From CAYZSU01 sp964480565 (GTDB taxonomy: Bacteria; UBA10199; 2-02-FULL-44-16; JAAZCA01), in contig CAYZSU010000033.1 of the NCBI GenBank assembly GCA_964480565.1, positions 1 through 23,523 on the forward strand: DNA of 23,523 nucleotides, in the 5' to 3' direction. The notes beneath the pieces were generated by a model. That model was given only the letters and a program-made list of their open reading frames with translations. It made no database searches and was not told the origin of the DNA. The translations under genes were made by a program, and so were the position numbers. Shown here piece after piece: positions 1-8,841 of the stretch (within the stretch, counting starts at the first letter, position 1; the number at the start of each line of letters is the position of its first letter).

Positions 1-2
1 TT

Positions 3-1442
3 CAAAAATCATTTCTTGTTCGAATAAAAGATATGATGGCTGATAATCAAATTATTTATCCTGCTGACCTTAAAATCACGATGGCAGAAACAGCTACTTG
101 GCCTGAAAAATTAAGTTCAGCAGAACATGAGGCGAATGATATTGATTCATTAAAGCAATATGCATCCATTTTGAAACTTAATCCAATGCACCCAAAAGCC
201 AAAGCTGGGTATGATCGAAAAAAAGAAAAACTAGAAAAAGAATATGATAAAATAAGTAAACAGATTCAGATGTTAATAGCACATAATCAATTACCTGAAG
301 TTCCACCATATACCGATGATGATGGGTGGAGACTATACAAAGGTGCGAAACGACTTGGAGTGCTTGCGCATTTATTGAAAAAAGATATTTCATTTATTCT
401 AGCATCTGCACCTAAAATATATGAACCCATATGGCAAAAATATATTGAAAAAAATGATATACGTTCAATTGATAGTATTATGAAAGATTTTGAGAAGATT
501 TCCTATATTTTTAGGCAGATATCTTCTGATAATAATAATTCTGAGTTTACGTCACTTTATTATAAAGTAAGAGATATTAGCGATAAAGCAGTTGCTAAAT
601 GGTATCAGCATTGGCTAAAGAAATACGATGAAGATAGTGCGCATAAGGATTTATCATGGACAGATATATTGGAACTCGATCAAAAGATCATCCTGTTTAA
701 TAGATTGATACGTAGATATAAATATAAATTTTCTGATCATAATAAAGTGCTAGAATCCATCACCCTGCTCAGGGGAAAAATACTTGAATATGCAAAAAAA
801 GTAGATGTTCTTCATTCCTATTACACGGATGGATGTACCTACTTGGATGATATTACATTTTTGATGGATGCATCTCATACAGGGGGAAATCAGGAAGCAT
901 CTATTGTACTTGAACAAAGATGTAGTAGGTTCAATAAAAGGCTCGCTCCCTCTTGGATGCATATTTCTTCTCAAAAGAATATTGATTTTTCTTCTATTGC
1001 AGATCTGAATGAGGAGCTTATGTTGAGAATTGACTTTCAAAGTAGAAGATCCTTAAGAAGAGATGGTGTTATTTCAGCTCGATTGCTTCTTTCCAATTCT
1101 CTTGACGGAAAAGACAGCGGGATGAGTATAGGTGGAGAAATGGGTATTTTGATGTCGAAACAAGGAAGATTAGGAACAGGGATTTTCTTATCAGTGGTGA
1201 ATGATCAAATAAGATTTCTTCCATCTACAAATATATACCTCAATGACTTTCTAAGCATTTCACCTGGTGTGGGGATTGGAACAGATTATGACTTAGAGCA
1301 CATTATTCCTAATGTGCATATTGGAATGGACTTAAATATATGGCAAAATTTTCAAATTGGAGGGCGGCTTATGTTTCAATATAAATATCCAGGCCATGAT
1401 ACATCCCCTGGATCAGAAATCTTTACAGGGGTTGTTTTTTAG
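3..1442 (+). CDS. Probable outer-membrane protein, 5'-truncated by window edge
   Basis: The reading frame is open from base 3 without a stop. The first ATG pair at 33 has no ribosome binding site and no signal peptide follows, so the gene very likely begins upstream of the window. About 479 residues are visible. The first 330 are polar, mostly helical and rich in Lys, Asp and Tyr, with no family I recognise. The last 120 alternate short polar and apolar stretches (for example GTGIFLSVV, ISPGVGIGT, NVHIGMDLNI, FQIGGRLMFQY) and the protein ends in GVVF. Alternating beta strands with a C-terminal Phe are the known signature recognised by the BAM machinery, so I infer a C-terminal beta-barrel or anchor in the outer membrane. 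It converges with ygeY, 35 bp between stops. The function of the N-terminal part is unknown. Confidence 0.6.
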   Translation, partial: QKSFLVRIKDMMADNQIIYPADLKITMAETATWPEKLSSAEHEANDIDSLKQYASILKLNPMHPKAKAGYDRKKEKLEKEYDKISKQIQMLIAHNQLPEVPPYTDDDGWRLYKGAKRLGVLAHLLKKDISFILASAPKIYEPIWQKYIEKNDIRSIDSIMKDFEKISYIFRQISSDNNNSEFTSLYYKVRDISDKAVAKWYQHWLKKYDEDSAHKDLSWTDILELDQKIILFNRLIRRYKYKFSDHNKVLESITLLRGKILEYAKKVDVLHSYYTDGCTYLDDITFLMDASHTGGNQEASIVLEQRCSRFNKRLAPSWMHISSQKNIDFSSIADLNEELMLRIDFQSRRSLRRDGVISARLLLSNSLDGKDSGMSIGGEMGILMSKQGRLGTGIFLSVVNDQIRFLPSTNIYLNDFLSISPGVGIGTDYDLEHIIPNVHIGMDLNIWQNFQIGGRLMFQYKYPGHDTSPGSEIFTGVVF

Positions 1443-1477
1443 GGTGTATCTTCTTTGTATTTAAGGAATTTATTTGC

Positions 1478-2695
1478 TTACTTTTTACTAGAAGATGCGA
1501 TTTTTTGCACATAGCACTCTGGAAATAGCGTATAAAATGCGCAGGCTTTCCACAAATGATCCACTGGTGTCCACTCATCCGGTGCATGGGCTTGTTCTTC
1601 AAATCCTGGGCCAAAGCCAATACAGGGGATATTATGTAAGCCGCTAATGGCCACGCCATTGGTGGAAAATGTCCATTTGTCGATTAATGGTTGATCATTA
1701 AATAAAGCCTGATAGGTGTGGTTTGCTGCCTGTGTAACAGGATGATCTTCAGGTGTTACCCAGCTGGGGTAATATTTTTCCATAGGGTAAACGCGGCCAG
1801 TATATCCAGGTTCCTTATATGTAGGGATAGTAATTTTAGCATCGGATGACTTAGCGATTTTTTCAATTTCCGCAATGGCAGAGTCTTTGCTCTCCCCTGC
1901 TGTGAGCCGGCGATCCAAATAGATATGGCATTCATCTGGTACCGCACATTGGGATGGACCCACTGAACCAATCTCGCTGATCACTACGCTGCCCTTGCCT
2001 AGAAAATCATCGACTGCAAGATTTTCATTTAATTTGGCAATTTGATTTACAATGGGCATCATCTTATAGATGGCATTATCCCCACGCTCTGGTGCGGATC
2101 CATGGGCACTTAATCCCTCAACAGATACGCTTATTTCCATGCGTCCGCGTTGCCCGCGATAAATATTGAGACCCGTGGGTTCTGTGATAATACAAATGTC
2201 CGGTCTGATATTTTCCTCAGAAATTAAATAATGCCAGCAGAGGCCATCGCAATCCTCTTCCATAACAGTGCCTGTCACATATAATGTAATGTCATTTTCC
2301 AATCCCATTTCTTTAATTAACCGACCCGCATAAATCATCGCAGCCATGCCGCCCTTTTGATCCGCGCAGCCTCTGCCCCATACCTTGTCATCACGAATAT
2401 GGCCGTTAAATGGATCGAATGACCATAATGATTGATTGCCCACATCTACTGTATCGATATGCGCATCCATGGCAATGATGTGCTTGCCAGAACCAATGCG
2501 GCCGATGATGGAGCCTAAGCCATCTATTCGAATATCATCAAAACCGGCGGCTTGCATTTCCGCATGAATGCAGTCGACCACATTTTTTTCCTGACCAGAT
2601 AACGATGGAATGGATACAAGCTTGGCAAGTAGTGTTGCGATAGATGATCGATGGGACTTTGCGGCGTTGAATATATTTTTTGCGAGTGTTTGCAT
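1478..2695 (-). CDS. ygeY: YgeY-like M20 family metallohydrolase
   Basis: This is a 405-residue member of the M20 di-zinc peptidase/deacylase family. Metal and catalytic motifs are all present: MDAHID (His79, Asp81), the bridging Asp112 in GCADQKGG, the catalytic pair Glu146-Glu147 in MEEDCDG, Glu172 in ITEPTG, and the C-terminal His in EEQAHAPDEWTP. The lid/dimerisation domain carries GLSAHGSAPERGDNAIY. Length and the TGTVMEEDCDGLCW pattern fit the YgeY group ('putative selenium metabolism hydrolase', about 400 aa) better than ArgE or DapE. The start has AAGGAG 7 bases upstream. It is the last gene of the ssnA operon, 19 bases after the cyclic amidohydrolase. I infer that it hydrolyses an N-acyl or N-carbamoyl amino acid produced by the upstream ring-opening enzymes. 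The exact substrate is not known for the family. Confidence 0.85.
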   Translation of the reverse strand: MQTLAKNIFNAAKSHRSSIATLLAKLVSIPSLSGQEKNVVDCIHAEMQAAGFDDIRIDGLGSIIGRIGSGKHIIAMDAHIDTVDVGNQSLWSFDPFNGHIRDDKVWGRGCADQKGGMAAMIYAGRLIKEMGLENDITLYVTGTVMEEDCDGLCWHYLISEENIRPDICIITEPTGLNIYRGQRGRMEISVSVEGLSAHGSAPERGDNAIYKMMPIVNQIAKLNENLAVDDFLGKGSVVISEIGSVGPSQCAVPDECHIYLDRRLTAGESKDSAIAEIEKIAKSSDAKITIPTYKEPGYTGRVYPMEKYYPSWVTPEDHPVTQAANHTYQALFNDQPLIDKWTFSTNGVAISGLHNIPCIGFGPGFEEQAHAPDEWTPVDHLWKACAFYTLFPECYVQKIASSSKK

Positions 2696-2714
2696 TTAGT
2701 ACTCCTTATTATAA

Positions 2715-4097
2715 TCATAATTGTGGGCGCTGCCATTTTCCAAAGCCAGGAGAAACTAAAATATCATGCGTATCCGTATATACACTATGGCCGCGGCAAA
2801 GGGTGTGTTTAATTTTTCCAGTAAATTGGTACAGTTCAAATGGCGTTAGTGGATTAAGTGAATGTAGGTGACGATGATCCACTTGCCAGGATTCATCGGG
2901 ATGAATCAGTGTAATATCCGCGTGTGTGCCGCGATTTAAGCTACCTTTATTTGGATATAATCCAAATCGCTTGGCTGTATTTGTGGATGTGAGTTCAATA
3001 AATTGTGCGAATGAAATGCGGCCGCGTTTATAACCTGCTGAAAATAGATAGGGCAATAATAGTTCACATCCGGCAATGCCGCCATAATCCGACCATATGG
3101 ATCCAGTAATTTTTTCTTTGGGCGGGCATGGTGCATGATCGCTGGCAATGAAATCAATGCGATTTTTAGCGAGCATACTCCATAGCTGCTGATTGTCAGA
3201 ATGTGTTTTAACAACCGGCGCTGTTTTTAAAAGGGATTGAAATTGATTGAAATCCTGATAATTAAACTCCAAAAAATGCGGACATGTTTCTGCGCTGATA
3301 TTTAGTCCGTGTACCTTGGCTTGCCAAATAGCCGCTACTCCTGCAGCACTGCCAACATGCACGATATGTGCATGTGCGGATGTATGGGTGAGTGCATGAA
3401 GCACTTGATAAATGCCTTCGGATTCACCAGGATCCTGTCTAGCCGAATAATAATCCATGGCAGAGTTATGATTTGCGTACTTATGATCAGCTTCACGATT
3501 GAGAATGGATAGTTTATCTTCAGCATGGACAGCAATGATCATAGGTGTGTGTTGCACAAATTCAAAGATTTGCTTTAGCTCATTGGGAGTAATATCTGTA
3601 AATGTGTCCATGCCAGACAATAGGTAGCATTTAAATCCAACTGCGCCGGAGCTGTGCAATGCATGAATGTTCTGTTTCCAATTGTTGGTTCGAAATACAT
3701 TGCCGGAAATTCCTCCCCACAATGCATAGTCGATGATTGCCATTTTTTGAATGAGCTGTTGTTTATTGGCCAAGCTATTGCAATCAGTGATTGACGGAAT
3801 GCTGGTATCCGGCATATCAATGATGCATGTAATTCCGCCACTTGCGGCAGCTGCTGTGCCGTGCATGAAGTCTTCGCGAAATGTATATCCTGGTGTGTCA
3901 AAGTGAACATGCGGATCAATACCTGCGGGTATGGCAATGAGATCAGTGGCATCGATAATATCATCGCATTTTGGAATTGCACTATTGGCAGGAATGATAT
4001 CGCTGATCAATTCATTTTCAATGCAAATATGTACAGCTTGAGTATCATTATCGATGCCTGTGGAAATTAGGGCGTTTTTTATAATTTTTGTGGTCAT
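2715..4097 (-). CDS. Cyclic amidohydrolase (allantoinase / dihydroorotase / hydantoinase family)
   Basis: The 460-residue protein has the full metal site of the cyclic amidohydrolases: HVHF (His63, His65) in GIDPHVHFDTPG, the probable carbamylated Lys156 in VGFKCYLLSG, His191 in AVHAEDK, His247 in HIVHVGSA and Asp320 in FIASDHAP. The C-terminal RGTHADITLIHPDESW matches the usual ADxxxxDP end of DHOase/allantoinase proteins. The family opens cyclic amides such as dihydroorotate, allantoin, dihydropyrimidines or hydantoins in the cytoplasm. Context between a PLP enzyme and ygeY, with ssnA first in the operon, argues for catabolism (compare hyuA in E. coli) and not pyrimidine synthesis. Only 9 bases separate it from the stop of the PLP gene and there is no strong Shine-Dalgarno, so translation is probably coupled. 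Which cyclic amide it uses cannot be read from the sequence. Confidence 0.85.
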   Translation of the reverse strand: MTTKIIKNALISTGIDNDTQAVHICIENELISDIIPANSAIPKCDDIIDATDLIAIPAGIDPHVHFDTPGYTFREDFMHGTAAAASGGITCIIDMPDTSIPSITDCNSLANKQQLIQKMAIIDYALWGGISGNVFRTNNWKQNIHALHSSGAVGFKCYLLSGMDTFTDITPNELKQIFEFVQHTPMIIAVHAEDKLSILNREADHKYANHNSAMDYYSARQDPGESEGIYQVLHALTHTSAHAHIVHVGSAAGVAAIWQAKVHGLNISAETCPHFLEFNYQDFNQFQSLLKTAPVVKTHSDNQQLWSMLAKNRIDFIASDHAPCPPKEKITGSIWSDYGGIAGCELLLPYLFSAGYKRGRISFAQFIELTSTNTAKRFGLYPNKGSLNRGTHADITLIHPDESWQVDHRHLHSLNPLTPFELYQFTGKIKHTLCRGHSVYTDTHDILVSPGFGKWQRPQL

Positions 4098-4106
4098 GGT
4101 AGAGAG

Positions 4107-5489
4107 CTAAAGTGTTCGTCGTTCATTAATTTTTTGATCAATTTCTGATATTTTTTCTTGTTCCGTTAACCAATAATCACTATGACGTTGGGCATTAAGT
4201 TCGCTTACTGATTTTCCTTGTTGTTCGACCCATGTATAATACTTTAAATTTGCCCATGAATTTTTTGTATGCTGAGTTGCTTCTGAAATATAATCAATCG
4301 GTTGATTGTGAAAAATATTAAATAAACGGTGATAGCTTTCCTCTTTATTCAAACAGCCATGCGTGGCTATCATATCACCCAGTACAGAGTAATATCGATC
4401 AATACTATCCGTTGCAATGGTAAACAATATATCGTCCTTATTGAGTTGATAATGTTTGGCTGTTTTAATGGCGCCTAAAATATTGCATATACCGGAAATG
4501 CCAAAACTATTTTTCATTTGCGAAATCAATTCCTCAGATATGCCATGCTCGATTAATACCTCGTGACCAACTGTGTCATGGATGAGTTGCATGCCTTTTT
4601 TACAATCCCACTCATCAATACACATAATGGCATCCATATTATCGGTATTGTGAATCCATGTAACATGCTTATCACCAATGCCCTGAATATCATGACCGCC
4701 AAAACCATTGCAATATAATGTGGGGCATTGAATGGGTTCAAGGCCAATAATTTTGCAATTGTGATGTACTTGTTTGACGCGATCACCGCATGCGATAGTT
4801 CCTGCAGATCCCATCGCAGATGTAATGGCCGCAAATCGCTTGCCAACCTTCTTTTTTTGAAGGTTGTCAAAAAGCTCCAATAATGTATTGCCAGTGACAT
4901 GATAATGAAATCGATAATTGCCAAATTCTGCAAATTGATTCACGACAATAGTGTTTTCTTCTTTGGATAGCATATTGGCTTTATCGTATATTTCCTTAAC
5001 ATTGGATTCGCAGCCAGGGGTTTTAATATAATGGGCGCCATAATAAGTGATTTTATCAAAACGTTCCTTGCTCATCATTTCTGGCAGAAGTACTAGCGAT
5101 TCATAATTCATGCGTTGGCCGATATAGGCGCCGCCCACACCATAATTGCCAGTGGATGGCCATACCAATCGATGTTTGCTAGGGGTGATGCTGCTATCCA
5201 CTTGACGCTCTATTGTGCATGAATAGGTGGCTCCCACCTTGTGGCTTCCTGTGGGAAACCCTGATCCCAATATAACACATATGGGGCTGGCTACTCCGGT
5301 CAGTTCAGGTGGTAAGATAATATGACGAATTGCATTATTGCCATCTTTCCATGTAATATTAAATAAATTTAGCGGAGATAATGGTTCTGTGTCTTTTATT
5401 TGAAGTGCCTTTGTACGTTGTGCGTTTGGCATGGTATCTGGATGAAGCATTTCAGAAAAAGTAGGGCCCCAGATATAGTGATCTTGCAT
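4107..5489 (-). CDS. PLP-dependent fold-type II enzyme (tryptophan synthase beta / threonine synthase-like)
   Basis: I place the start at 5489 (460 aa) because AAAGGAG lies 6 bases upstream. A longer frame from 5537 would overlap ssnA by 25 bases and has no such site. The PLP lysine is probably Lys84 in PTGSHKVGATYS. Further fold-type II features are PSTGNYGVGGAYIGQR (the Asn that contacts the cofactor), the Gly-rich TSAMGSAGTIACGDRV phosphate loop and IIGLEPIQCP. It resembles the diaminopropionate ammonia-lyase / threonine synthase / cysteine synthase superfamily, and in E. coli the neighbour of ygeY is ygeX (2,3-diaminopropionate ammonia-lyase). The motifs here differ from YgeX, so I do not give that symbol. 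I infer an ammonia-lyase or beta-replacement reaction on an amino acid released by the hydrolases of the operon. Confidence 0.75.
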   Translation of the reverse strand: MQDHYIWGPTFSEMLHPDTMPNAQRTKALQIKDTEPLSPLNLFNITWKDGNNAIRHIILPPELTGVASPICVILGSGFPTGSHKVGATYSCTIERQVDSSITPSKHRLVWPSTGNYGVGGAYIGQRMNYESLVLLPEMMSKERFDKITYYGAHYIKTPGCESNVKEIYDKANMLSKEENTIVVNQFAEFGNYRFHYHVTGNTLLELFDNLQKKKVGKRFAAITSAMGSAGTIACGDRVKQVHHNCKIIGLEPIQCPTLYCNGFGGHDIQGIGDKHVTWIHNTDNMDAIMCIDEWDCKKGMQLIHDTVGHEVLIEHGISEELISQMKNSFGISGICNILGAIKTAKHYQLNKDDILFTIATDSIDRYYSVLGDMIATHGCLNKEESYHRLFNIFHNQPIDYISEATQHTKNSWANLKYYTWVEQQGKSVSELNAQRHSDYWLTEQEKISEIDQKINERRTL

Positions 5490-5512
5490 ATTGTCTCCTT
5501 TATTTAATAATT

Positions 5513-6838
5513 TCATTGCTCGTTCATACGCTGCCACAGTTTTTTTGCATGTTCAGAGGCTGTTTGATAAATATCATGTTCATCGATATCCACACATAAG
5601 GCATAATCCTTCATCAGCCATTTTCCAGCGACCATTGTACTTTTTACAGGTGCATTAATGGCATCGAATAAAATATGACCCCATATATTATTATTATTAA
5701 TAGGTGTTGCAGGCACATGTTCTAATACAATTAAATCCGCAGCAAATCCAGGTTTAATCTCACCAATTTTTGAATTAAAATGAGTGGATGTAAATCGAGC
5801 AGCATGTGTCATTGCAGAATTAGCAATCATATCCCATCCTGCTTGAGGATCGTTGGCGGATAATTTATGAATAACGGCTGCTGCCTTAATATCATGGCTG
5901 AGGCCAGCGCTCATAGCATCTGTGCCGATCATTGTTGGAATATCATTATTATATAACGATAGCATTGGGGCAATGCCAACCGCATTATTGCAATTGGATA
6001 ATGGGTTATGCACGATATTGCATTGAGTATCTTTTAGAATCTGAATATCACTATGATCAACATGTACAGCATGAATGCCCAATGACTTGGAATTTAATAA
6101 ATTATATCGATGAAACCGCTTCACCGGAGTGCTTTGATGGATGTCCGTGGCATGTTGAATGTCTTCTACTCCTTCAGCAATATGAACATGTATGCCACAT
6201 TGATGATATGATATTAATTCGTGTACACGGGCCAATGTCTGATCGCTAAGTGTCATGGATGCATGTAGTCCAATTAAGCCAGACATTAATGGATGCGTAT
6301 GTGATTGCTCTAACCAAGAATGGTTTTCTTTAATCGCTGCATTTGATTTTTTTTCACCATGGCGATCTGAGATTTCGTAGCATAAACTTGCGCGCAAACC
6401 TAAGTCAGATATGGCTGTTCCAATAGTTGATAGCGATCCTTCGATCGCATTAAAACTTGCATGATGGTCAAATAATGTCGTAACGCCAGCACGAATGGCC
6501 TCTATACCAAAGACCATAGCGGATAGATAAATATCATCCAGTGTAAGGGCATTATCCAATTTCCACCATAATTGCGATAAAATCTCTTGAAAGTTTGTCA
6601 TGGGGCCTACAGAAATACCTCTGGCAAGCGCACTATAAAAATGCATATGCATATTGATCCACCCAGGCATGACATAGGCGTGGTTGACATCGATACTGGG
6701 GATGTTGATCGTTGTTGAAAGGTTTGTCATTGAGCCAATGGCATGGATTTGATCATCTTTTATATGAATGAATGCATTTTGAAAAACATGCTCAAGCGAG
6801 CTAATTAAAGTGGCATTACGTATAATAAGTTCAGACAT
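5513..6838 (-). CDS. ssnA: SsnA-like amidohydrolase
   Basis: This is a member of the ATZ/TRZ (chlorohydrolase, guanine deaminase) amidohydrolase group, 441 residues from the start at 6838, close to SsnA of E. coli (about 442). The metal site reads NMHMHF (His64, His66), HVHIAEG (His219), HAVHVDHSD and TMIGTDAMSAG (metal Asp). The GDxADxxVL-like GFAADLIVLEHVP and the tail TMVAGKWLMKD and KKLWQRM fit SsnA. AGGA lies upstream of the chosen ATG. An in-frame ATG at 6886 would add 16 residues, but these are encoded by the end of the interspersed repeat at 6863-7217, so I reject it. It is first in a four-gene operon, so the promoter must lie in or beyond that repeat. Members of the family deaminate purines or related heterocycles; the SsnA substrate is unproven. 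Confidence 0.85.
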   Translation of the reverse strand: MSELIIRNATLISSLEHVFQNAFIHIKDDQIHAIGSMTNLSTTINIPSIDVNHAYVMPGWINMHMHFYSALARGISVGPMTNFQEILSQLWWKLDNALTLDDIYLSAMVFGIEAIRAGVTTLFDHHASFNAIEGSLSTIGTAISDLGLRASLCYEISDRHGEKKSNAAIKENHSWLEQSHTHPLMSGLIGLHASMTLSDQTLARVHELISYHQCGIHVHIAEGVEDIQHATDIHQSTPVKRFHRYNLLNSKSLGIHAVHVDHSDIQILKDTQCNIVHNPLSNCNNAVGIAPMLSLYNNDIPTMIGTDAMSAGLSHDIKAAAVIHKLSANDPQAGWDMIANSAMTHAARFTSTHFNSKIGEIKPGFAADLIVLEHVPATPINNNNIWGHILFDAINAPVKSTMVAGKWLMKDYALCVDIDEHDIYQTASEHAKKLWQRMNEQ

Positions 6839-6862
6839 GGCTTTTCCTATTGGGTTGATATT

Positions 6863-7217
6863 GGGTGTGCCCTTGGGAACGCCCATCTTCGGTGTTTCTT
6901 AAGCATAACATCCGTGGGTTTTCACGTGCTTGCATGTCTAAAGATTAGTCATGAGTTTTAAAGTATAATCACTGGCGATAAAAAAATACATTTTACGCTA
7001 ATATGGTGCAAATACTGTCACCTTAGGCCTTAAGAGCCGGGGTCCAGGAATGGCTATGATTCATGGATTCCGGCTCTTAAGGCCGGAATGACACCTCTAA
7101 AACCTATATAATTATATTTGTGACTATGCATTTACGCTCCGGTTACGGGTTGGCGGGAGTCTTGAATCTGAACATCTTTGAGCACTCCCTGAAATTGCTA
7201 TTCCCAAGGGCAGTTCC
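6863..7217. repeat. Interspersed MITE-like repeat, copy R1
   Basis: This fills most of the 387-bp gap between ssnA and mltG. Its left 90 bases (from about 6875, GGAACGCCCATCTTC) match the left end of the repeat at 10157 at most positions. Its right 95 bases (TTTACGCTCCGGTTA, then GGGAGTCTTGAATCTGAACA and AAATTGCTATT) match the right end of that same copy. Ends are roughly inverted: both read (T)GCCCTTGGGAA inward. The middle differs between copies and here holds a separate palindrome (7017-7092). No ORF for a transposase is visible, so it is non-autonomous or a fossil. No target duplication can be seen. Any ssnA promoter and any mltG terminator would have to lie in this repeat. Confidence 0.75.
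7017..7092. repeat. Palindromic repeat element inside R1
   Basis: Two arms, CCTTAAGAGCCGG and CCGGCTCTTAAGG, face each other around a spacer that includes GGTCCAGGAATGG and CATGGATTCC. The outer edges read TGTCACC and GGAATGACACC. This is the layout of the 'GTCATTCC...GGAATCCATG...GGTGACA' dispersed palindromes known from several proteobacterial, often intracellular, genomes. Transcribed, it would fold into a long hairpin and could act as a transcription terminator or mRNA stabiliser for mltG. Confidence 0.7.
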
Positions 7218-7225
7218 AAACAGCT

Positions 7226-8230
7226 TTATTGTTTGAGTTGATATTTACGAACTGCATTATTATGTTCTTTTAAAGATACTGAAAAATAATGTGTACCATT
7301 GTTTTTCGATACAAAATACAAATAAGGTGTTTTTTCTGGCTGCATGGTCGCTAAAATGGCTTTTTTACCAGGATTGCAAATAGGTCCGGGTGGAAGTCCA
7401 CGATGCACATAGGTATTGTACTTGTGTTTATCTCGAATATCTTTGCGTCGAATATTACCATCAAAGTTTTTTAATCCATAAATAATTGTGGGATCACTTT
7501 GCAATAGCATATTGCGAACTAATCGATTTACAAATACGCTGGCAATGCGTGTGCGCTCAGATGCAGCGCCAGTTTCTTTTTCAACGATGGATGCCAATGT
7601 TATGATTTCTGGATAGCTTAAATTGGGTGCAATGCCATAAGTTGAGTTTAATTTATTCCAAATGGTTTTGGATTGTGCAATTAATCGCTTTAAAAAAGGT
7701 TTTGCATGGAGTGGATAGCTCACATGATAGGTGTCTGGGTATAAATACCCTTCTACTGTGGGAGATTGTAATCCGAGCTCTTTGGCAAAAGCCTTGTTTT
7801 TCGCAAGCGCAAGAAATTCATCAGGCATGTGAGGATTGGCTAAAAAGGGTTTTCCTCTTAAGGATGCTGCAATATCATGCATTGTCCATCCTTCGATAAT
7901 AGTAAATGAATACTGGCGAACTTGCCCGCTAGTGACCATGTCCAATGTATCAAATACGGTGCTATGTTTTGGAAAATCATAGGTACCTGTTTTCATTTTA
8001 TGGCTCAGTCCATAAACACGTACAAGCAATTTAAATAATGTGGGCGTGGCAATAATTCCTTTTTGATGGAGTTTTGTGGCAATCTGATGAACGTTCATGC
8101 CAGGAACAATGGTGAGGCTTGTTGCATGATCACTTTTCCATGTACTTGCAGAATAGTACACAATGCCCGCTAAACTGATACTGGAGATAAGTATTGTTAG
8201 AAAAATGGAAAGAATTATTTTCTTTATCAT
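7226..8230 (-). CDS. mltG: Endolytic murein transglycosylase MltG
   Basis: MltG cleaves nascent glycan strands in the inner membrane and so ends peptidoglycan chain growth. From the start at 8230 it has 334 residues, the normal length. AAGGA lies 8 bases upstream and the N-terminus MIKKIILSIFLTILISS is a single membrane anchor. A longer frame to 8347 would run into ruvX and is rejected. A LysM-like part follows (VPGMNVHQIATKLHQKG), then EGWTMHDIAASL and VEGYLYPDTYHV. The catalytic Glu is Glu217 in LASIVEKETG, followed by VNRL, MLLQSDPTIIYGL and RGLPPGPICNPG. The C-terminus PYLYFVSKNNGTHYFS is canonical. It starts 10 bases after the ruvX stop, a pairing known from other bacteria. The stop is 8 bases from repeat R1. 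Confidence 0.95.
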   Translation of the reverse strand: MIKKIILSIFLTILISSISLAGIVYYSASTWKSDHATSLTIVPGMNVHQIATKLHQKGIIATPTLFKLLVRVYGLSHKMKTGTYDFPKHSTVFDTLDMVTSGQVRQYSFTIIEGWTMHDIAASLRGKPFLANPHMPDEFLALAKNKAFAKELGLQSPTVEGYLYPDTYHVSYPLHAKPFLKRLIAQSKTIWNKLNSTYGIAPNLSYPEIITLASIVEKETGAASERTRIASVFVNRLVRNMLLQSDPTIIYGLKNFDGNIRRKDIRDKHKYNTYVHRGLPPGPICNPGKKAILATMQPEKTPYLYFVSKNNGTHYFSVSLKEHNNAVRKYQLKQ

Positions 8231-8240
8231 GTCAATGTCC

Positions 8241-8687
8241 TTATATATTGTGATCCATATTTTCGTCTTTGGCTTCCAAATAACGCTGTAAGATAAAACT
8301 GGCTGCCATTTTATCAATAATTTTCCGACGTTTTTGGCGGCTGACATTCTGTTGAATTAAATGTGCTTCGGCTTCAGCTGTGGAAAATCGCTCATCCCAC
8401 ATTTCAATAGGAATTGTGAGGTTGTTTTTTAAAAGCAAGTTATGAAGTCGATTGGATAATCCCAATATTTTCTGAGCTTGATCGCCAATGCCATTATCAT
8501 CGTCCAAAGGAAGACCAACAACAATATGCTCGATATTATGGATTGTGCATAATTCGATGATTCGATTAAATGCCTGTTCATTATTATGACGTACAATGAC
8601 CTCCAAGGCCTGTGCTGTCCAGCCAAATGGATCACTCATTGCACAACCGATTCGCTTTGATCCCATGTCCAAACATAAAATACGCAT
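8241..8687 (-). CDS. ruvX: RuvX/YqgF putative pre-16S rRNA nuclease
   Basis: This is an RNase H-fold protein linked to maturation of the 16S rRNA 5' end. I take the ATG at 8687 (148 aa) because the family begins at MRILxLDxGxKRIG. A GTG at 8738 in frame would add 17 residues but has no good ribosome binding site. An AAGGA lies about 15 bases upstream of 8687, rather far. Motifs present are LDMGSKRIGCAMSD (catalytic Asp7), VVGLPLDDDNGIGDQA, WDERFSTAEAE (catalytic Glu) and KIIDKMAASFILQRYL (catalytic Asp). The length is normal. It is first in the operon with mltG and divergent from the foldase gene. Confidence 0.93.
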   Translation of the reverse strand: MRILCLDMGSKRIGCAMSDPFGWTAQALEVIVRHNNEQAFNRIIELCTIHNIEHIVVGLPLDDDNGIGDQAQKILGLSNRLHNLLLKNNLTIPIEMWDERFSTAEAEAHLIQQNVSRQKRRKIIDKMAASFILQRYLEAKDENMDHNI

Positions 8688-8747
8688 GGCCAGTATATTA
8701 ATTCCTTGCGAGAGAAGGTGCAAGACTTTATACTCCACTTCATATTT

Positions 8748-8759
8748 TATACATGTATA
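8748..8759. promoter_or_regulatory. 12-bp perfect palindrome in the ruvX / foldase divergent region
   Basis: TATACATGTATA is a perfect inverted repeat in the 154-bp gap between two divergent genes. A dimeric repressor site or part of a promoter is possible. AT-rich palindromes of this length arise by chance fairly often, so this is weak. Confidence 0.2.
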
Positions 8760-8841
8760 TAGTTATTAAATGATCTGCATGATGTCATGTGGTTGAGTAT
8801 TCTTATAAATGATAGCACTATTAAAATTGATGGAGGAATGA

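Noticed and set aside
1443..1500. ATCTTCT / AGAAGAT as a terminator between the convergent outer-membrane gene and ygeY
   Set aside because: A 7-bp stem with a 38-base loop, one arm inside the ygeY coding sequence; too weak.
3335..3535. Open frames antisense to or overlapping the cyclic amidohydrolase, ssnA, MFS and kinase genes
   Set aside because: They are shadows of well-supported genes, with no ribosome binding sites or recognisable protein features.
5490..5537. Longer start for the PLP enzyme at 5537
   Set aside because: It overlaps ssnA by 25 bases, while the ATG at 5489 has AAAGGAG at ideal spacing.
8231..8347. Longer start for MltG at 8347
   Set aside because: The extension lies inside ruvX. 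MltG begins with its membrane anchor at 8230 behind AAGGA.
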